Assembly: GCF_000720475.1 (NCBI RefSeq)
Contig: NZ_JOAP01000019.1
Location: 124,001 to 188,000 of the forward strand
Source of the DNA: Streptomyces aureocirculatus
GTDB taxonomy: Bacteria; Actinomycetota; Actinomycetes; Streptomycetales; Streptomycetaceae
Length of the DNA stretch: 64,000 bases
Direction: 5' to 3'
The notes below the pieces were generated by a model. That model saw nothing but the letters and a program-made list of their open reading frames with translations. It ran no database searches and was not told where the DNA came from. The position numbers and the translations under genes are program-made. Shown piece after piece: positions 8,455 to 18,123 of the stretch. The first letter of the stretch is position 1. Each line of letters begins with the position of its first letter.

Positions 8455-10041
8455 GTGGATCAACTGGCACTGCTGCTCCTGCTGTTGCTGGGGGCTCTGG
8501 TCACCGTGCCGGTGGGGGACCGGATCGGGCTGCCCGCGCCGGTGCTCATGACGCTCGTCGGGGGCGTCCTCGCCTTTGTGCCGTTCGTGCCCAACGTCGA
8601 CGTACCGCCCGACCTCATCCTGCCGCTCGTCCTGCCGCCGCTCCTGTACGCGGCCGTGCAGCGCACGTCGTGGCGGCAGTTCGCGGCCAACATCCGGCCG
8701 ATCCTGCTGCTCGCCGTGGCACTGGTGTTCGTGACCACGGCGGCCGTCGCCGCCGTCGCGAACGCCGTGGTGCCGGGCCTCCCGCTGGTCGCCGCCGTCG
8801 CGCTCGGCGCGCTCGTCGCCCCGCCGGACCCGGTGGCCGCGACCGCCGTCGCCGGGTCGCTCGGGCTGCCACGGCGGCTCGTGTCGATCCTGGAGGGCGA
8901 GGGCCTCTTCAACGACGTGACCGCCATCGTGCTGTACCACGTGGCGATCGCCGCCGCCGTCAGCGGCGACTTCTCCTGGTCCGCGGCCGCGGGACAGCTC
9001 GTGCTCTCGGCCGTCGTCGCCGTGGCCGTCGGCCTCGTACTCGGCTGGCTCTCCAACAAGCTGATGGCCCTGCTCGACGACGCCACCCTGCAGACCGGTC
9101 TGACGCTCCTCGTGCCGTTCGTCGCCTATGTGCTCGCCGAGGAGCTCCTTGGCTCCGGCGTCCTCGCCGTCCTGACCACCGCGCTCTACCTCGCGGAGAA
9201 GGCCACCGACGCGGACGACGTACTCGGCCGGATCACCGGACAGTCCTTCTGGCAGATCGTCGACACGCTCGTCACCGGTGTCGCCTTCGGCCTCATCGGG
9301 CTCGAACTGCACAACGTCTTCGGCACGGCCGACGGACGCGAGTGGGAGATGGCGGGCTGGGGCGCCGCCATCGTCGCCGTCGTCGTCGGCGTACGGCTGC
9401 TGTGGCTGCTTCCGGCCACCTGGCTCGCCAAGCGGCTGCACAAGCGCAGGGACTACGACGAGGAGATCCCGACCAGTTGGCGTGAGACCGTCGTCATGTG
9501 GTGGTCGGGGATGCGTGGCGTGGCGTCGGTCGCGCTGGCTCTCGCCATTCCGCTGAAGACGGACGACGGGGCTCCGTTCCCCGCCAGGGACGAGATCGTC
9601 TTCATCGCCTTCTGTGTGATCGTCGCGACGCTCGTCGCACAGGGCCTCACCCTGCCGTGGCTGGTGAAGAAGCTCGGCGTGCGGGCCGACACCGACGCCG
9701 AGCGGGAACTGGAGCGCGAGCTCGCGGTGCGCGCCGCCAAGGCCGCCAAGGCGCGCCTGAAGGAGATCGAGGACGTCGAGGAGCTGCCCGAGGAGATCTC
9801 CGAGCGGCTGCTGCGCGGCGCCTTCGACATCGGCGCCCGGATCAGCCCGGACATCGTGGACGACGAGCGCCGCGAGCGGCACATCAAGCGCGTCGACCGG
9901 ATGAAGGCCTTCCAGCGCGTCCAGCGCGAGATGATGTCGGCCGCCCGCCACGAGGTCCTGTCCGCGCGCAGCGAACCCGGCTACGACCCGGAGATCGTGG
10001 ACCGGGTGCTGCACCACCTCGACGTACGCAGCCTGCGCTGA
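8455..10041 (+). CDS. CPA1-family Na+/H+ antiporter
   Basis: 528 residues. The N-terminal ~400 form about 12 hydrophobic segments with the ion-binding signatures of monovalent cation:proton antiporters: ALVAPPDPVAATAV, then EGEGLFNDVTAIVLYHVA containing the ND pair. A hydrophilic, charged C-terminal tail (about 405-528) is probably cytoplasmic. GTG start at 8455 with GGAGGG upstream. It expels Na+ or K+ for H+ at the cytoplasmic membrane; ion choice cannot be read from sequence. Confidence 0.92.
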   Translation: MDQLALLLLLLLGALVTVPVGDRIGLPAPVLMTLVGGVLAFVPFVPNVDVPPDLILPLVLPPLLYAAVQRTSWRQFAANIRPILLLAVALVFVTTAAVAAVANAVVPGLPLVAAVALGALVAPPDPVAATAVAGSLGLPRRLVSILEGEGLFNDVTAIVLYHVAIAAAVSGDFSWSAAAGQLVLSAVVAVAVGLVLGWLSNKLMALLDDATLQTGLTLLVPFVAYVLAEELLGSGVLAVLTTALYLAEKATDADDVLGRITGQSFWQIVDTLVTGVAFGLIGLELHNVFGTADGREWEMAGWGAAIVAVVVGVRLLWLLPATWLAKRLHKRRDYDEEIPTSWRETVVMWWSGMRGVASVALALAIPLKTDDGAPFPARDEIVFIAFCVIVATLVAQGLTLPWLVKKLGVRADTDAERELERELAVRAAKAAKARLKEIEDVEELPEEISERLLRGAFDIGARISPDIVDDERRERHIKRVDRMKAFQRVQREMMSAARHEVLSARSEPGYDPEIVDRVLHHLDVRSLR

Positions 10042-10047
10042 CGCCGA

Positions 10048-10083
10048 GCGGCCGCCCCCTCCCGGAGGTCAGGGGGCGGCCGC
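10048..10083. terminator. Bidirectional terminator between antiporter and mscS
   Basis: 13-bp perfect stem (10048-10060 with 10071-10083) around the loop cccggaggtc, lying between two convergent genes. There is no clear T-run on either side, so strength is uncertain. Confidence 0.65.
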
Positions 10084-10098
10084 CGTGTTCCGGTGCCG

Positions 10099-11190
10099 TC
10101 AGCCGCGGCCCGTGCGCGGCACGTGCGGCGTCACCGGACGCGGACGGTCCCCGTTCGGCGACTCCGCCGCCCAGGCCGTGTTGACCCGGGGCAGCGCGTA
10201 CGGATGGTGCTCGGTCAGCCAGGCGACCATCCGCTCGCGCACCGTGACCCGCACCGTCCAGATGTCGTCGGCGTCCTTGGCGGTCACCAGGGCCCGCACC
10301 TGGACGGTGTTCGGGGTGGTGTCGGTGACGGCGAGGCCCCAGTCACGGCCGTCCCAGGCCGCGCAGTCGCGCAGGATCTCCTGCAGCTTCTCCCGCATGG
10401 CCGCCACCGGGGCCGTGTGGTCGAGCTGGAAGAAGACGGTGCCGGTCATCTGGGCCCCGCCGCGGGACCAGTTCTCGAACGGTTTCGACGTGAAGTACGA
10501 CACCGGCATCGTGATCCGCCGCTCGTCCCAGGTCCGTACGGTCAGGAACGTCAGCGTGATCTCGTCGACGACACCCCACTCGCCGTCGACCACCACCGTG
10601 TCGCCTATCCGCACCATGTCGCCGAAGGCGATCTGCAGCCCCGCGAAGAGGTTGCCGAGGGTGGACTGGGCGGCCACACCGGCGACGATGCCGAGGATGC
10701 CCGCGGAGGCGAGCAGCGAGGTCCCGGCCGCCTGCATGGCGGGGAAGGTCAGCAGCATCGCGGCGACCGCCACCACCCCCACGATGGCCGCGACCACCCG
10801 CTGGATCAGCGTGACCTGCGTACGGACGCGCCGGACCCGGGCCGGGTCGCGGTGCGCGTGGGCGTAGCGCGCGTACGAGGACTCCACCACGGCGGCCGAG
10901 CCCCGCACGGCCAGCCAGGCCACCGAGCCTATGAGCACAAGGGTGAGCGTTCTGGCGAGGCCCGCGGTGTGCTCCTTGGCGATCTCCGCCTGCGAGTACG
11001 AGCCCCGCAGCAGAGCCGTGCACATGACCACCTGTAGCGGCACCCGGCAGCGACGGAGCAGCCCCCACAGCGGTTGGTGGGGGCGCCGGGCGTCGGCACG
11101 CCGCAGCACCCAGTCGGCCAGCCAGCCGACGGCCAGCGTGAGCACGACCGAGCCGCCGACGACGATCAACGGACGCAGTACGTTCTCCAT
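10099..11190 (-). CDS. MscS-family small-conductance mechanosensitive channel
   Basis: 363 residues. Four hydrophobic segments lie in the first ~190 residues; the last is the Gly/Ala-rich pore helix LASAGILGIVAGVAAQS. It is followed by the family signature TLGNLFAGLQIAFGDMVRIGD and the cytoplasmic beta domain. It opens under membrane tension to release osmolytes during hypo-osmotic shock. Divergent from the dienelactone hydrolase-like gene (59 bases apart). Confidence 0.92.
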   Translation of the reverse strand: MENVLRPLIVVGGSVVLTLAVGWLADWVLRRADARRPHQPLWGLLRRCRVPLQVVMCTALLRGSYSQAEIAKEHTAGLARTLTLVLIGSVAWLAVRGSAAVVESSYARYAHAHRDPARVRRVRTQVTLIQRVVAAIVGVVAVAAMLLTFPAMQAAGTSLLASAGILGIVAGVAAQSTLGNLFAGLQIAFGDMVRIGDTVVVDGEWGVVDEITLTFLTVRTWDERRITMPVSYFTSKPFENWSRGGAQMTGTVFFQLDHTAPVAAMREKLQEILRDCAAWDGRDWGLAVTDTTPNTVQVRALVTAKDADDIWTVRVTVRERMVAWLTEHHPYALPRVNTAWAAESPNGDRPRPVTPHVPRTGRG

Positions 11191-11249
11191 GCCTCCGAGG
11201 GTAGGTGCACGTGCGCCCCGACCTGGAAGGCAGGTGGCACGATGGCTCC

Positions 11250-11819
11250 ATGAACATCATGCTCTTCCATTCGGCGTACGGGCTGCGGCCCGCGGTGCAC
11301 GCGGCGGCCGACCAACTGCGCGCGGCAGGTCACGAGGTGTGGACGCCCGACCTCTTCGAGGGCCGCACCTTCGAGACCGTCGAGGAAGGGCTGGCCTTCA
11401 GGGAGGAGCTCGGCACCGACGAGCTCCTGAAGCGCGCGGTGCTCGCCGCCGCGCCCTACTCCGAGCGGGGCCTGGTGTACGCGGGCTTCTCGCTGGGCGC
11501 CGCCACCGCGCAGACCCTCGCCCTCGGCGACGACAAGGCGCGCGGCCTGCTCCTGCTGCACGGCACCTCGGACATCGCCGAGAACGCGTCCGTGGCCGAC
11601 CTGCCGGTCCAGTTGCACGTCGCCGAGCCGGACGCGTTCGAGACGGACGACTGGCTCAGCGCCTGGTACCTGCGGATGGGCCGCGCCGGGGCCGACGTGG
11701 AGGTCTACCGCTATCCGGGCGCGGGACACCTGTACACCGACCCGGACCTGGACGACTACGACGCCGAGGCGGCGGAGGCGACATGGCGTACGGCGCTGGG
11801 ATTCCTCGACAGCCTGTAG
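11250..11819 (+). CDS. Dienelactone hydrolase-family alpha/beta hydrolase
   Basis: 189 residues. The start MNIMLFHSAYG is preferred to an upstream in-frame ATG (11205), which overlaps the divergent promoter region. Visible are the nucleophile elbow YAGFSLGAATA with Ser in place of the Cys of true dienelactone hydrolase, and the C-terminal GAGHLYTD with the catalytic His. The substrate is unknown. Confidence 0.85.
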   Translation: MNIMLFHSAYGLRPAVHAAADQLRAAGHEVWTPDLFEGRTFETVEEGLAFREELGTDELLKRAVLAAAPYSERGLVYAGFSLGAATAQTLALGDDKARGLLLLHGTSDIAENASVADLPVQLHVAEPDAFETDDWLSAWYLRMGRAGADVEVYRYPGAGHLYTDPDLDDYDAEAAEATWRTALGFLDSL

Positions 11820-12207
11820 GCACGTACCAGCGGCGGCGGCACCCGCTCAGGAGCGCGTGCGGCGCCCCACCGGGCTGCTCGCGGGCGGCTTGCAGCGCAG
11901 CCCCACGTCCGCGCCGCTGTCACTGAGACGGCGCCCCAGGCACGCCCTTCCCGTGGTGCGGCCGTGCGCGCCGCGCAGAACCGCAGCGCCGTGCGCCCGT
12001 CGGCGAAGGGGCCGGGCGCGTAGAACACCCAGAAGCCCGGACGCAGCGAGGCGTAGTCGTCGCTGTGCGGGTACCGCGCCTGCGGCACCGCCCTGCGCAG
12101 GGCGGCGAGCTTGCGGTCGCGCGTGGCGGCGGACGAGCTGTCCGGCTCGGAGTGCAACTGCGCGATCCAGCGCCCGGCCGCGGGCGGAGCCGACGAGGCG
12201 GGTCCGG

Positions 12208-12258
12208 AGCCGGCCGACGACCCGGCCGACGACCCGGCCGACGACCCGGCCGACGGGC
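12208..12258. repeat. 12-bp tandem repeats inside the kinase remnant
   Basis: Four near-perfect copies of cggccgacgacc lie in the linker between the membrane helix and the extracellular part of the kinase remnant. Confidence 0.8.
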
Positions 12259-12884
12259 CGGGCGGGGGCCGGGCGGGGAGCCGCCCGACGGGCCGGGCGG
12301 GCAGCCGGGCGGCGACCCGGTCGCGGCGGAGGGTGGCGGGGCGGGCGCCGAGGCGGACGGCGTGCGGGCCCTGTCGGTGGGCCGCCCGGCCGGATCCGAG
12401 GTGCGGGACGCTCCGGTTGCGGCACTGCTCGTACCGCGGCCGCCGCCCTCGGCGCCGTCGCTCCCGCCGTCCCGCAGCGCCAGTGCCAGCGCCGTCCCCG
12501 CCACGAGTGCGACGGCCACCGAGACCGCGGCCACGATCACCGGCGTGCGCCGCCGGGCGTCACCCGCGAGGGACGGGCCTGGCCTCGGCGCGGTCTCGGG
12601 GGGCTGTCACGACACTCCCTCCGCCACCGCCGTGAGCATCCCGTCGAGCCGGTCCGCCGTGGGCCGCAGCGCCGGGTCCCGTACGAGGAGTGCCCGCAGG
12701 ACCGGCGCGAGCGGGCCCGAGCGCACCGGTGGCGGCACCGGCTCGTCGAGCACCGCGGCCAGCGTGGCCAGGGTGGAGGCGCGGCGCAGCGGACTCACGT
12801 TCCTCCGCGAGGCCTCCTGCCCCCGCACCTCCCGCGGGGCCTCACCAGCCGGTTCAGGGCCCGCCGGTTCAGGACGCGGGGGCT

Positions 12885-12975
12885 CCGGGCCTGAAGGCTC
12901 CGGTCCCCCAGGCTCCGGTCCGCGAGGCTCCGGTCCCCGAGGCTCCGGTCCCCGAGGCTCCGGTCCGCGAGGCCG
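12885..12975 (-). repeat. 15-bp tandem repeats inside the kinase remnant
   Basis: About six copies of ggaccggagcctcgg-type units (plus-strand gaggctccggtcccc) encode PEPRG/PEPSG. They occupy the place of the missing kinase core. Confidence 0.85.
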
Positions 12976-13135
12976 TGGGCCCTGAGGCAGGACCTCCTCG
13001 GCGCCACCTCGCGGTGCAGCACGGTGTCGCGCGCCCGCCACACCGTGCCCATGCCACCGCTGCCGAGCCGCTCCAGCAGTTCGAAGGGCCCGTCGACCAT
13101 GTCCCCACGGCCACTCATGGGCGACAGGGCAGGGG

Positions 13136-14863
13136 CTAGCGCACCGGCGCGTGCACCCGCTCGACCTTCTGCGTTCCGCTCAAGGTGCGGTACGAACGTG
13201 CCCACGACGAGGTCGCGTGCGGGTCGGTGCGGTCGGAGAGGACGTAGTAGTCCATCTGGGACCGCTCCTTGGTGACGTCCAGGACGCCGTATCCGTGGGA
13301 GTCCATGTCCAGGTACTTCACATGGCGGTTGGCGGCCTTGATCGCGGCGACGCCGACGAGCGAGAGGGTGTGCGGCGCGACGTTCAGGAAGTCGTCGACG
13401 TTGTCGGAGGTCACGGACGTGACGACGAACTCCGTGGCCACGGACGGCGACGCCGGGTACGTGGCGGCGGTCACCGGCACGTCGTTGGCCCACGCCATGT
13501 GGATGTCACCGGTCAGGAAGACCGTGTTCCGGACGGCCTTGTCGCGCAGGTGCCCGATCAGCTCCTTGCGGTCGTGGGTGTAGCCGTCCCACTGGTCGGT
13601 GTTGACGGCGAGACCGCCCTCGGGCAGGCCGAGCAGCTCCGCGAGCGGCTTCAGGAGATACGCGGGCAGGGAGCCGAAGGCGACCGGTGAGATCATCACC
13701 GAGGTGCCGACCAACTGCCAGGTGGCGTTCGACGCGGTCAGGCCGGACTTCAGCCAGTCGAGCTGGGCGCGGCCCGTGATCGTCCGCGTGGGGGAGTCGA
13801 CATCGCCGCTGCCGACGCCCGCCTGCTGCGAGCGGAACGAGCGCAGGTCGAGCAGGTGCAGCTCGGCAAGGCTGCCGAAGCGCAGCCGGCGGTAGACGGT
13901 GCCCTCGGTGGCCGGGCGCACCGGCATCCACTCGAAGTAGGCCTGCTTGGCGGCGGCCACGCGTGCGGCCCAGGGGCCCTCCGTGTCCGGGGTGTGGTTC
14001 TCCGCGCCGCCGGACCAGGCGTCGTTGGCGACCTCGTGGTCGTCCCAGATCGCGATCACCGGGTGCGTGCCGTGCATCGCCTGCGCGTCGGGGTCGGTCT
14101 TGTGGGCGCCGTGCCGGGTCCGGTAGTCGGCGAGGGTGAGGATCTCGTGCCGGGGCCGGTGCTCGCGTACGACGTCGCCCGAGGAGGCGAAGCCGCCGGA
14201 CGCGTACTCGTAGAGGTAGTCGCCGAGGTGCAGGACCGCGTCGAGTTCGGTGCGCGCGGCCAGGTGGCGGTAGGCGGAGAAGTACCCGGCCTCCCAGTTG
14301 GAGCAGGACACGAGGCCGAAGCGGACCCCGGCCGCGGAGGCGTCGTGGGCGGGCGCGGTCCGGGTGCGGCCCACGGGGGAGCGCACCGGCGACTCGCTGT
14401 CCCCGTTGCCTCCGTTGCCCTCCTTGCCGACGATGAAGCGGTAGTAATAGGTGCTCGCCGGGCGCAGGCCCCTTACATCGGCCTTGACGGTGTGGTCGCC
14501 CGCGGCCTTCGCCGAGAGCGCGCCGCTGCCGACGACCCGGGTGAAGCCCTTGTCCTCGGCCACCTCCCAGCGCACCTCGACGTCCGGGCCCCTGCCGGAC
14601 CCCGGGGTGGCGTCGGGTGTCGGGGTGACGCGCGTCCACAGCAGGACGCCGTCGGGCAGCGGGTCGCCGGAGGCGACACCGTGCAGGAAGGCGGGGCCGT
14701 CGGCGGCGCGGGCGGCCGGTATCGCCGCGAGCGGGGCGGCGAGGGCGGCGGTGGCGGCCGCCGCCTTGACGACGGTGCGGCGGCGCGGGGCGCGGGAGGC
14801 GTCCGGGGATCTCTCGGAAACCTCGGCGGGCGCAACGGAGTTGTTGTCTATTCGACTGGTCAC
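13136..14863 (-). CDS. phoD: PhoD-family alkaline phosphatase/phosphodiesterase, Tat-exported
   Basis: 575 residues. The N-terminal twin-arginine signal RRRTVVK (27-33) and hydrophobic Ala-rich stretch end near ARA/AD at about 53. A fibronectin-like domain follows ([21 protein letters not shown]), then the metallophosphatase domain with [29 protein letters not shown] and the late metal ligands around LTGDIHMAW. It releases phosphate from extracellular phosphodiesters and monoesters using Ca/Fe. I searched the upstream region for direct-repeat PHO boxes and found none that are convincing. It is followed by the kinase remnant. Confidence 0.92.
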   Translation of the reverse strand: MTSRIDNNSVAPAEVSERSPDASRAPRRRTVVKAAAATAALAAPLAAIPAARAADGPAFLHGVASGDPLPDGVLLWTRVTPTPDATPGSGRGPDVEVRWEVAEDKGFTRVVGSGALSAKAAGDHTVKADVRGLRPASTYYYRFIVGKEGNGGNGDSESPVRSPVGRTRTAPAHDASAAGVRFGLVSCSNWEAGYFSAYRHLAARTELDAVLHLGDYLYEYASGGFASSGDVVREHRPRHEILTLADYRTRHGAHKTDPDAQAMHGTHPVIAIWDDHEVANDAWSGGAENHTPDTEGPWAARVAAAKQAYFEWMPVRPATEGTVYRRLRFGSLAELHLLDLRSFRSQQAGVGSGDVDSPTRTITGRAQLDWLKSGLTASNATWQLVGTSVMISPVAFGSLPAYLLKPLAELLGLPEGGLAVNTDQWDGYTHDRKELIGHLRDKAVRNTVFLTGDIHMAWANDVPVTAATYPASPSVATEFVVTSVTSDNVDDFLNVAPHTLSLVGVAAIKAANRHVKYLDMDSHGYGVLDVTKERSQMDYYVLSDRTDPHATSSWARSYRTLSGTQKVERVHAPVR

Positions 14864-14891
14864 AGGGCGGACCCTACGGACCGGTAACGGC

Positions 14892-14928
14892 GAAGAGCGG
14901 GCGACTGCCGAAAGTTCGCCCGCTCTTC
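14892..14928 (-). terminator. Hairpin between the DsbA-like gene and phoD
   Basis: 13-bp perfect stem (14892-14904 with 14916-14928). It lies downstream of the DsbA-like gene and upstream of phoD on the same strand, so it probably ends the first transcript. It has no T-run. Confidence 0.6.
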
Positions 14929-14966
14929 CGCAACACGCCTACTGCGCTTGCGTGATAACTCCTGGA

Positions 14967-15785
14967 TCAGCCCTTGATCTCCGCGTCGACGGCCTTGTTG
15001 AACTCCTCGACGGTCATCGGCGCGTTCCTGCCGTCGGCGCCCTTGAGCTGCTTGCCGTTCATGACGACGGCCGGGGTGCCCTCGACCTTGTCCTCGTTGT
15101 CGCCGAACGCGTCCGAGACCTCCAGGGCCCAGCGGTCGTACGTGCCGTCCTCGACCGCCTTCTTGAAGGCCGCGCTCTTCTTGAGCTCGGGCACCTCGTT
15201 CGCGATCTTCAGCAGGTAGGAGTCGTCCTTGAACTTGTCGTCCTGCTCGGCCGGGTGGTTGTCGGTCGAGTACAGCGCCTTCTTGTAGGCGAGGAAGGCG
15301 TCGGGGGAGACGTTCAGGGCGGCACCGAGTGCGCTCATCGCGTTGCGGGAGCCCTCACCGGGGAAGCTGTTGTCGAGGAAGGTGGCGCCGACGAACTGGA
15401 CCTTGTACTTGCCGTCCTTGAGGTCCTTCTCGACCGTCGGGCCCACGGTCTGCTCGAAGCTCGCGCAGATGGGGCAGCGCGGGTCCTCGTAGATCTTCAG
15501 GGTCTTCTTGGCGCTCGCCTTGCCGACGATGACGGTCGTGCCGTTCGCGCCGCTGGTGTTGGCCGGCTTGACCAGCTTCTGGTCCTTGGCCTCGTCCCAG
15601 TAGCCGGGCTTGTTGTTCTGCATGACGGCGTACGAGACACCGCCCGCGATGGCGAGGACACCGAGGATGGAGGCGCCGACGAGGATCGACCGCTTGCGCT
15701 TCTCGCGCCGGCGCTCGGCCTCCTGCTGGGCGCGGATCCGCTCGCGGGCCGCCTGCTTGGATGCCTGGCTGTTGCGCTTGCTCAT
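14967..15785 (-). CDS. Membrane-anchored DsbA/thioredoxin-fold protein
   Basis: 272 residues: a charged cytoplasmic N-terminus (1-32), one membrane helix (about 33-55), then an extracellular thioredoxin-fold domain with active site CPIC (Cys104 and Cys107) and a late cis-Pro block VEGTPAVV. The ATG at 15785 has GGAGAAG 5 bases upstream; the frame continues upstream without protein-like sequence. Role: oxidation or isomerisation of disulfides in exported proteins. A paralogue lies at 47963-48742. Confidence 0.9.
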   Translation of the reverse strand: MSKRNSQASKQAARERIRAQQEAERRREKRKRSILVGASILGVLAIAGGVSYAVMQNNKPGYWDEAKDQKLVKPANTSGANGTTVIVGKASAKKTLKIYEDPRCPICASFEQTVGPTVEKDLKDGKYKVQFVGATFLDNSFPGEGSRNAMSALGAALNVSPDAFLAYKKALYSTDNHPAEQDDKFKDDSYLLKIANEVPELKKSAAFKKAVEDGTYDRWALEVSDAFGDNEDKVEGTPAVVMNGKQLKGADGRNAPMTVEEFNKAVDAEIKG

Positions 15786-15825
15786 GATTCTTCTCCGTGG
15801 TGTGGCAGGGGGGACACTGCTGTGC

Positions 15826-16512
15826 TCAGGCGAATGCGGCCGAGCACGGCGGTCCACGCCGTCCCACGATGTGCACGAGCAGTCTGCTGCGGACGACCGG
15901 CGCCCGGCGGACGGGGCGCGGCAGGCGGCGCGCGGGCTCGCCGCGCGGGGCCACCGCCGCGACCGCGAGGATCAGCGGCCGGAACGTCGCCGCGGCAGCG
16001 GCGCGCAGCAGTCCGGCGACGGCACGCTCACCGCGCCCGAGCCAGGAGGCCGCGAGCAGCCCGGTCCCGACGTGCGCGGCGAGCAGCAGCCAGGCCGCGG
16101 CGGGGTCGGCGTCGGCGAGCACCGCGGCGGCGCCGTGACTCTCGCCGCCCGCCATCCGGGCCAGGGGCGTGCCGACGCTGCCGCCGCCGCACAGCACGTC
16201 GAAGCCGACGGAGCGCAGCGGGCCCGCGACCGGGCCGCCCGCCTGGCCGTAACAGACGTGCTGGCCCGCCGTGAACACCGTGTCCGCGGCGAGTTCCAGC
16301 GGGATGAGCAGGGTGGCGATCGCGCCGAAGCCGCGCTCGCGCCCCGCGAGGGCGTACGCGAGTCCGAAGACGGCGGCGCTCACCGCGGCGACCGGGATGA
16401 GCGGCAGCGGGGCGCGGGACAGCAGGACGTGCGACGCGGCGGAGAGCGTCACGACAAGGGCCGTGAACACTGCCGCGCGCGCCACTCTCCACTGGGTCCC
16501 TGATATGTCCAT
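15826..16512 (-). CDS. Integral membrane protein of unknown function
   Basis: 228 residues with about five or six hydrophobic segments, two cysteines in a loop (QHVCYGQ and FDVLCGGG) and an Arg-rich C-terminus. I do not recognise the family. It lies 40 bases upstream of the DsbA-like gene on the same strand, so co-transcription is likely; a link to extracytoplasmic thiol chemistry is a guess from position and the cysteine pair. No strong ribosome site is visible at 16512, and the start could be a little downstream. Confidence 0.65.
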   Translation of the reverse strand: MDISGTQWRVARAAVFTALVVTLSAASHVLLSRAPLPLIPVAAVSAAVFGLAYALAGRERGFGAIATLLIPLELAADTVFTAGQHVCYGQAGGPVAGPLRSVGFDVLCGGGSVGTPLARMAGGESHGAAAVLADADPAAAWLLLAAHVGTGLLAASWLGRGERAVAGLLRAAAAATFRPLILAVAAVAPRGEPARRLPRPVRRAPVVRSRLLVHIVGRRGPPCSAAFA

Positions 16513-16616
16513 CGCGCAGTTGAGTGTGCCATGTGCCGTCGTAAGAGACCCCTAAAGGGTCCCTGTGGAAGTCCCTGCGGAAGTCCCTGTGCATCCGACG
16601 ACCGGCCGCATCGGGG

Positions 16617-17960
16617 CTACAGGCCCGGGATGCGGCCGTTGCGGAAGAGGTCGACGAAGATCTGGTGGTCCGCGCGGGCCCGTGCGCCGTAGCTGTGCGC
16701 GAAGTCCACCAGGAGGTCGGCGAAGCCCGCCTCGTCGGCGGCGATGGCGGCGTCGATGGCGCGCTCCGTGGAGAACGGCACCAGGTCGGAGTGGCCGCTC
16801 TCGTCGTCCGCCGCGGAGTGCATCGTCGCCGTGGCCCGGCCCAGGTCGGCCACCACCGCGGAGATCTCCTCCACGTCGTCGATGTCCGACCAGTCGAGGT
16901 CCACCGCGTACGGCGAGACCTCGGCGACGAGCTGGCCCGTGCCGTTCAGCTCGGTCCAGCCGAGCCAGGGGTCGGCGTGCGCCTGCAGGGCCCGCTGCGA
17001 GATGACCGTGCGGTGGCCCTCGTGCTGGAAGTAGTCGCGGATCGCGGGGTCCGTGATGTGCCGGGAGACCGCCGGGGTCTGGGCCTGCTTGAGATAGATC
17101 ACGACGTCGTTCTCCAGGGCGTCGCTGTTGCCCTCGAGCAGGATGTTGTACGACGGCAGGCCCGCGGAGCCGATGCCGATGCCGCGGCGGCCCACGACGT
17201 CCTTCACGCGGTAGGAGTCCGGGCGGGCCAGGGAGGACTCGGGGAGGGTCTCCAGATAGCCGTCGAAGGCGGCAAGGACCTTGTACCGGGTGGCGGCGTC
17301 GAGCTCGATGGAGCCGCCGCCGGACGCGAAGCGGCGCTCGAAGTCACGGATCTCCGTCATCGAGTCCAGGAGCTCGAAGCGGGTCAGGGAGCGGGCCGCG
17401 CGCAGGGCGTCGAGGAGCGGGCCCTCGGCGGTGTCCAGGGTGAAGGGCGGCACCTCGTCGCTCTTCGCGCCCGTCGCCAGGTCGTGGACGCGCTCGCGGT
17501 ACGCCGCGGCGTAGGTGCGCACGAGGTCCGTGATCTGCTCGTCGCTGAGCGCCTTGGTGTAGCCGATCAGGGCCAGGGAGGCAGCGAGGCGCTTCAGGTC
17601 CCAGGTGAAGGGGCCCACGTACGCCTCGTCGAAGTCGTTGACGTTGAAGATCAGGCGGCCCTGGGAGTCCATGTACGTGCCGAAGTTCTCCGCGTGCAGG
17701 TCGCCGTGGATCCACACCCGGCCCGTGCGGTCGTCCACGTAGGGACCGCCGTGCTTCCCGCCGTCCGCGTGCTCGCCCTCCAGGTCGTGGTAGAAGAGGC
17801 AGGCCGTGCCGCGGTAGAAGGCGAAGGCAGAGGCCGCCATCTTCCGGAACTTCACCCGGAACGCTGCGGGGTCGGCGGCGAGCAGCTCGCCGAACGCGGT
17901 GCCGAAGACGGCGAGGATCTCCTCGCCGCGCTGGTCGGCGGGGGGCTGCGGGACCGACAT
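16617..17960 (-). CDS. DUF2252-family protein (kinase/phosphotransferase-like fold)
   Basis: 447 residues, matching the DUF2252 family: FRKMAASAFAFYRGTACLFYHDL, then GDLHAENFGTY and NVNDFDEAYVGPFTWDLKRLA, which resemble the catalytic and metal-binding loops of aminoglycoside phosphotransferase-like kinases. The ATG at 17960 has AGGAGG 9 bases upstream; 90 further upstream residues in frame are not protein-like. Divergent from dnaE. The biochemical function is not known to me. Confidence 0.88.
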   Translation of the reverse strand: MSVPQPPADQRGEEILAVFGTAFGELLAADPAAFRVKFRKMAASAFAFYRGTACLFYHDLEGEHADGGKHGGPYVDDRTGRVWIHGDLHAENFGTYMDSQGRLIFNVNDFDEAYVGPFTWDLKRLAASLALIGYTKALSDEQITDLVRTYAAAYRERVHDLATGAKSDEVPPFTLDTAEGPLLDALRAARSLTRFELLDSMTEIRDFERRFASGGGSIELDAATRYKVLAAFDGYLETLPESSLARPDSYRVKDVVGRRGIGIGSAGLPSYNILLEGNSDALENDVVIYLKQAQTPAVSRHITDPAIRDYFQHEGHRTVISQRALQAHADPWLGWTELNGTGQLVAEVSPYAVDLDWSDIDDVEEISAVVADLGRATATMHSAADDESGHSDLVPFSTERAIDAAIAADEAGFADLLVDFAHSYGARARADHQIFVDLFRNGRIPGL

Positions 17961-18123
17961 CGGGGGGTGCCTCCTGGTGCATGACATGGGGGGGACGGCT
18001 CTCCGCCCTCCTCTCCAACGGACGACCGTACTCCCGAGTGCCCGGCCGGTGTCAGCGAGCGGGACTAGACTTCCACGCTGTCCACCCCCGCCGCCCGCAG
18101 AGTCCCACCCGGAGGCCCAAGCC

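Larger units (their letters stand above)
11847..13118 (-). pseudogene. Decayed Ser/Thr protein kinase (PASTA/Pkn-like receptor kinase remnant)
   Basis: Starts 17 bases after phoD. The first ~35 residues are a clean kinase N-lobe with the Gly loop LLERLGSGGMGTVWRARD and VLHREVA (about 13007-13118). The frame then shifts, and a 15-bp repeat (PEPRG units) stands where the catalytic core should be: no HRD, DFG or APE motif is present. Kinase C-lobe sequence resumes (RRASTLATLAAVLDE to ALRPTADRLDGML, 12640-12810) and meets an in-frame TGA at 12607-12609. The same frame then encodes a membrane helix (VIVAAVSVAVALVAGTALAL, about 12480-12545). Two further frame changes are needed to follow an extracellular domain (RWIAQLHSEPDSSSA, SLRPGFWVFYAPGPFADG) to the TGA at 11847. 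At least four disablements are visible. Confidence 0.8.

Noticed and set aside
14864..14966. PHO box upstream of phoD
   Set aside because: No pair of 11-bp GTTCACC-type direct repeats was found; only a hairpin is present.
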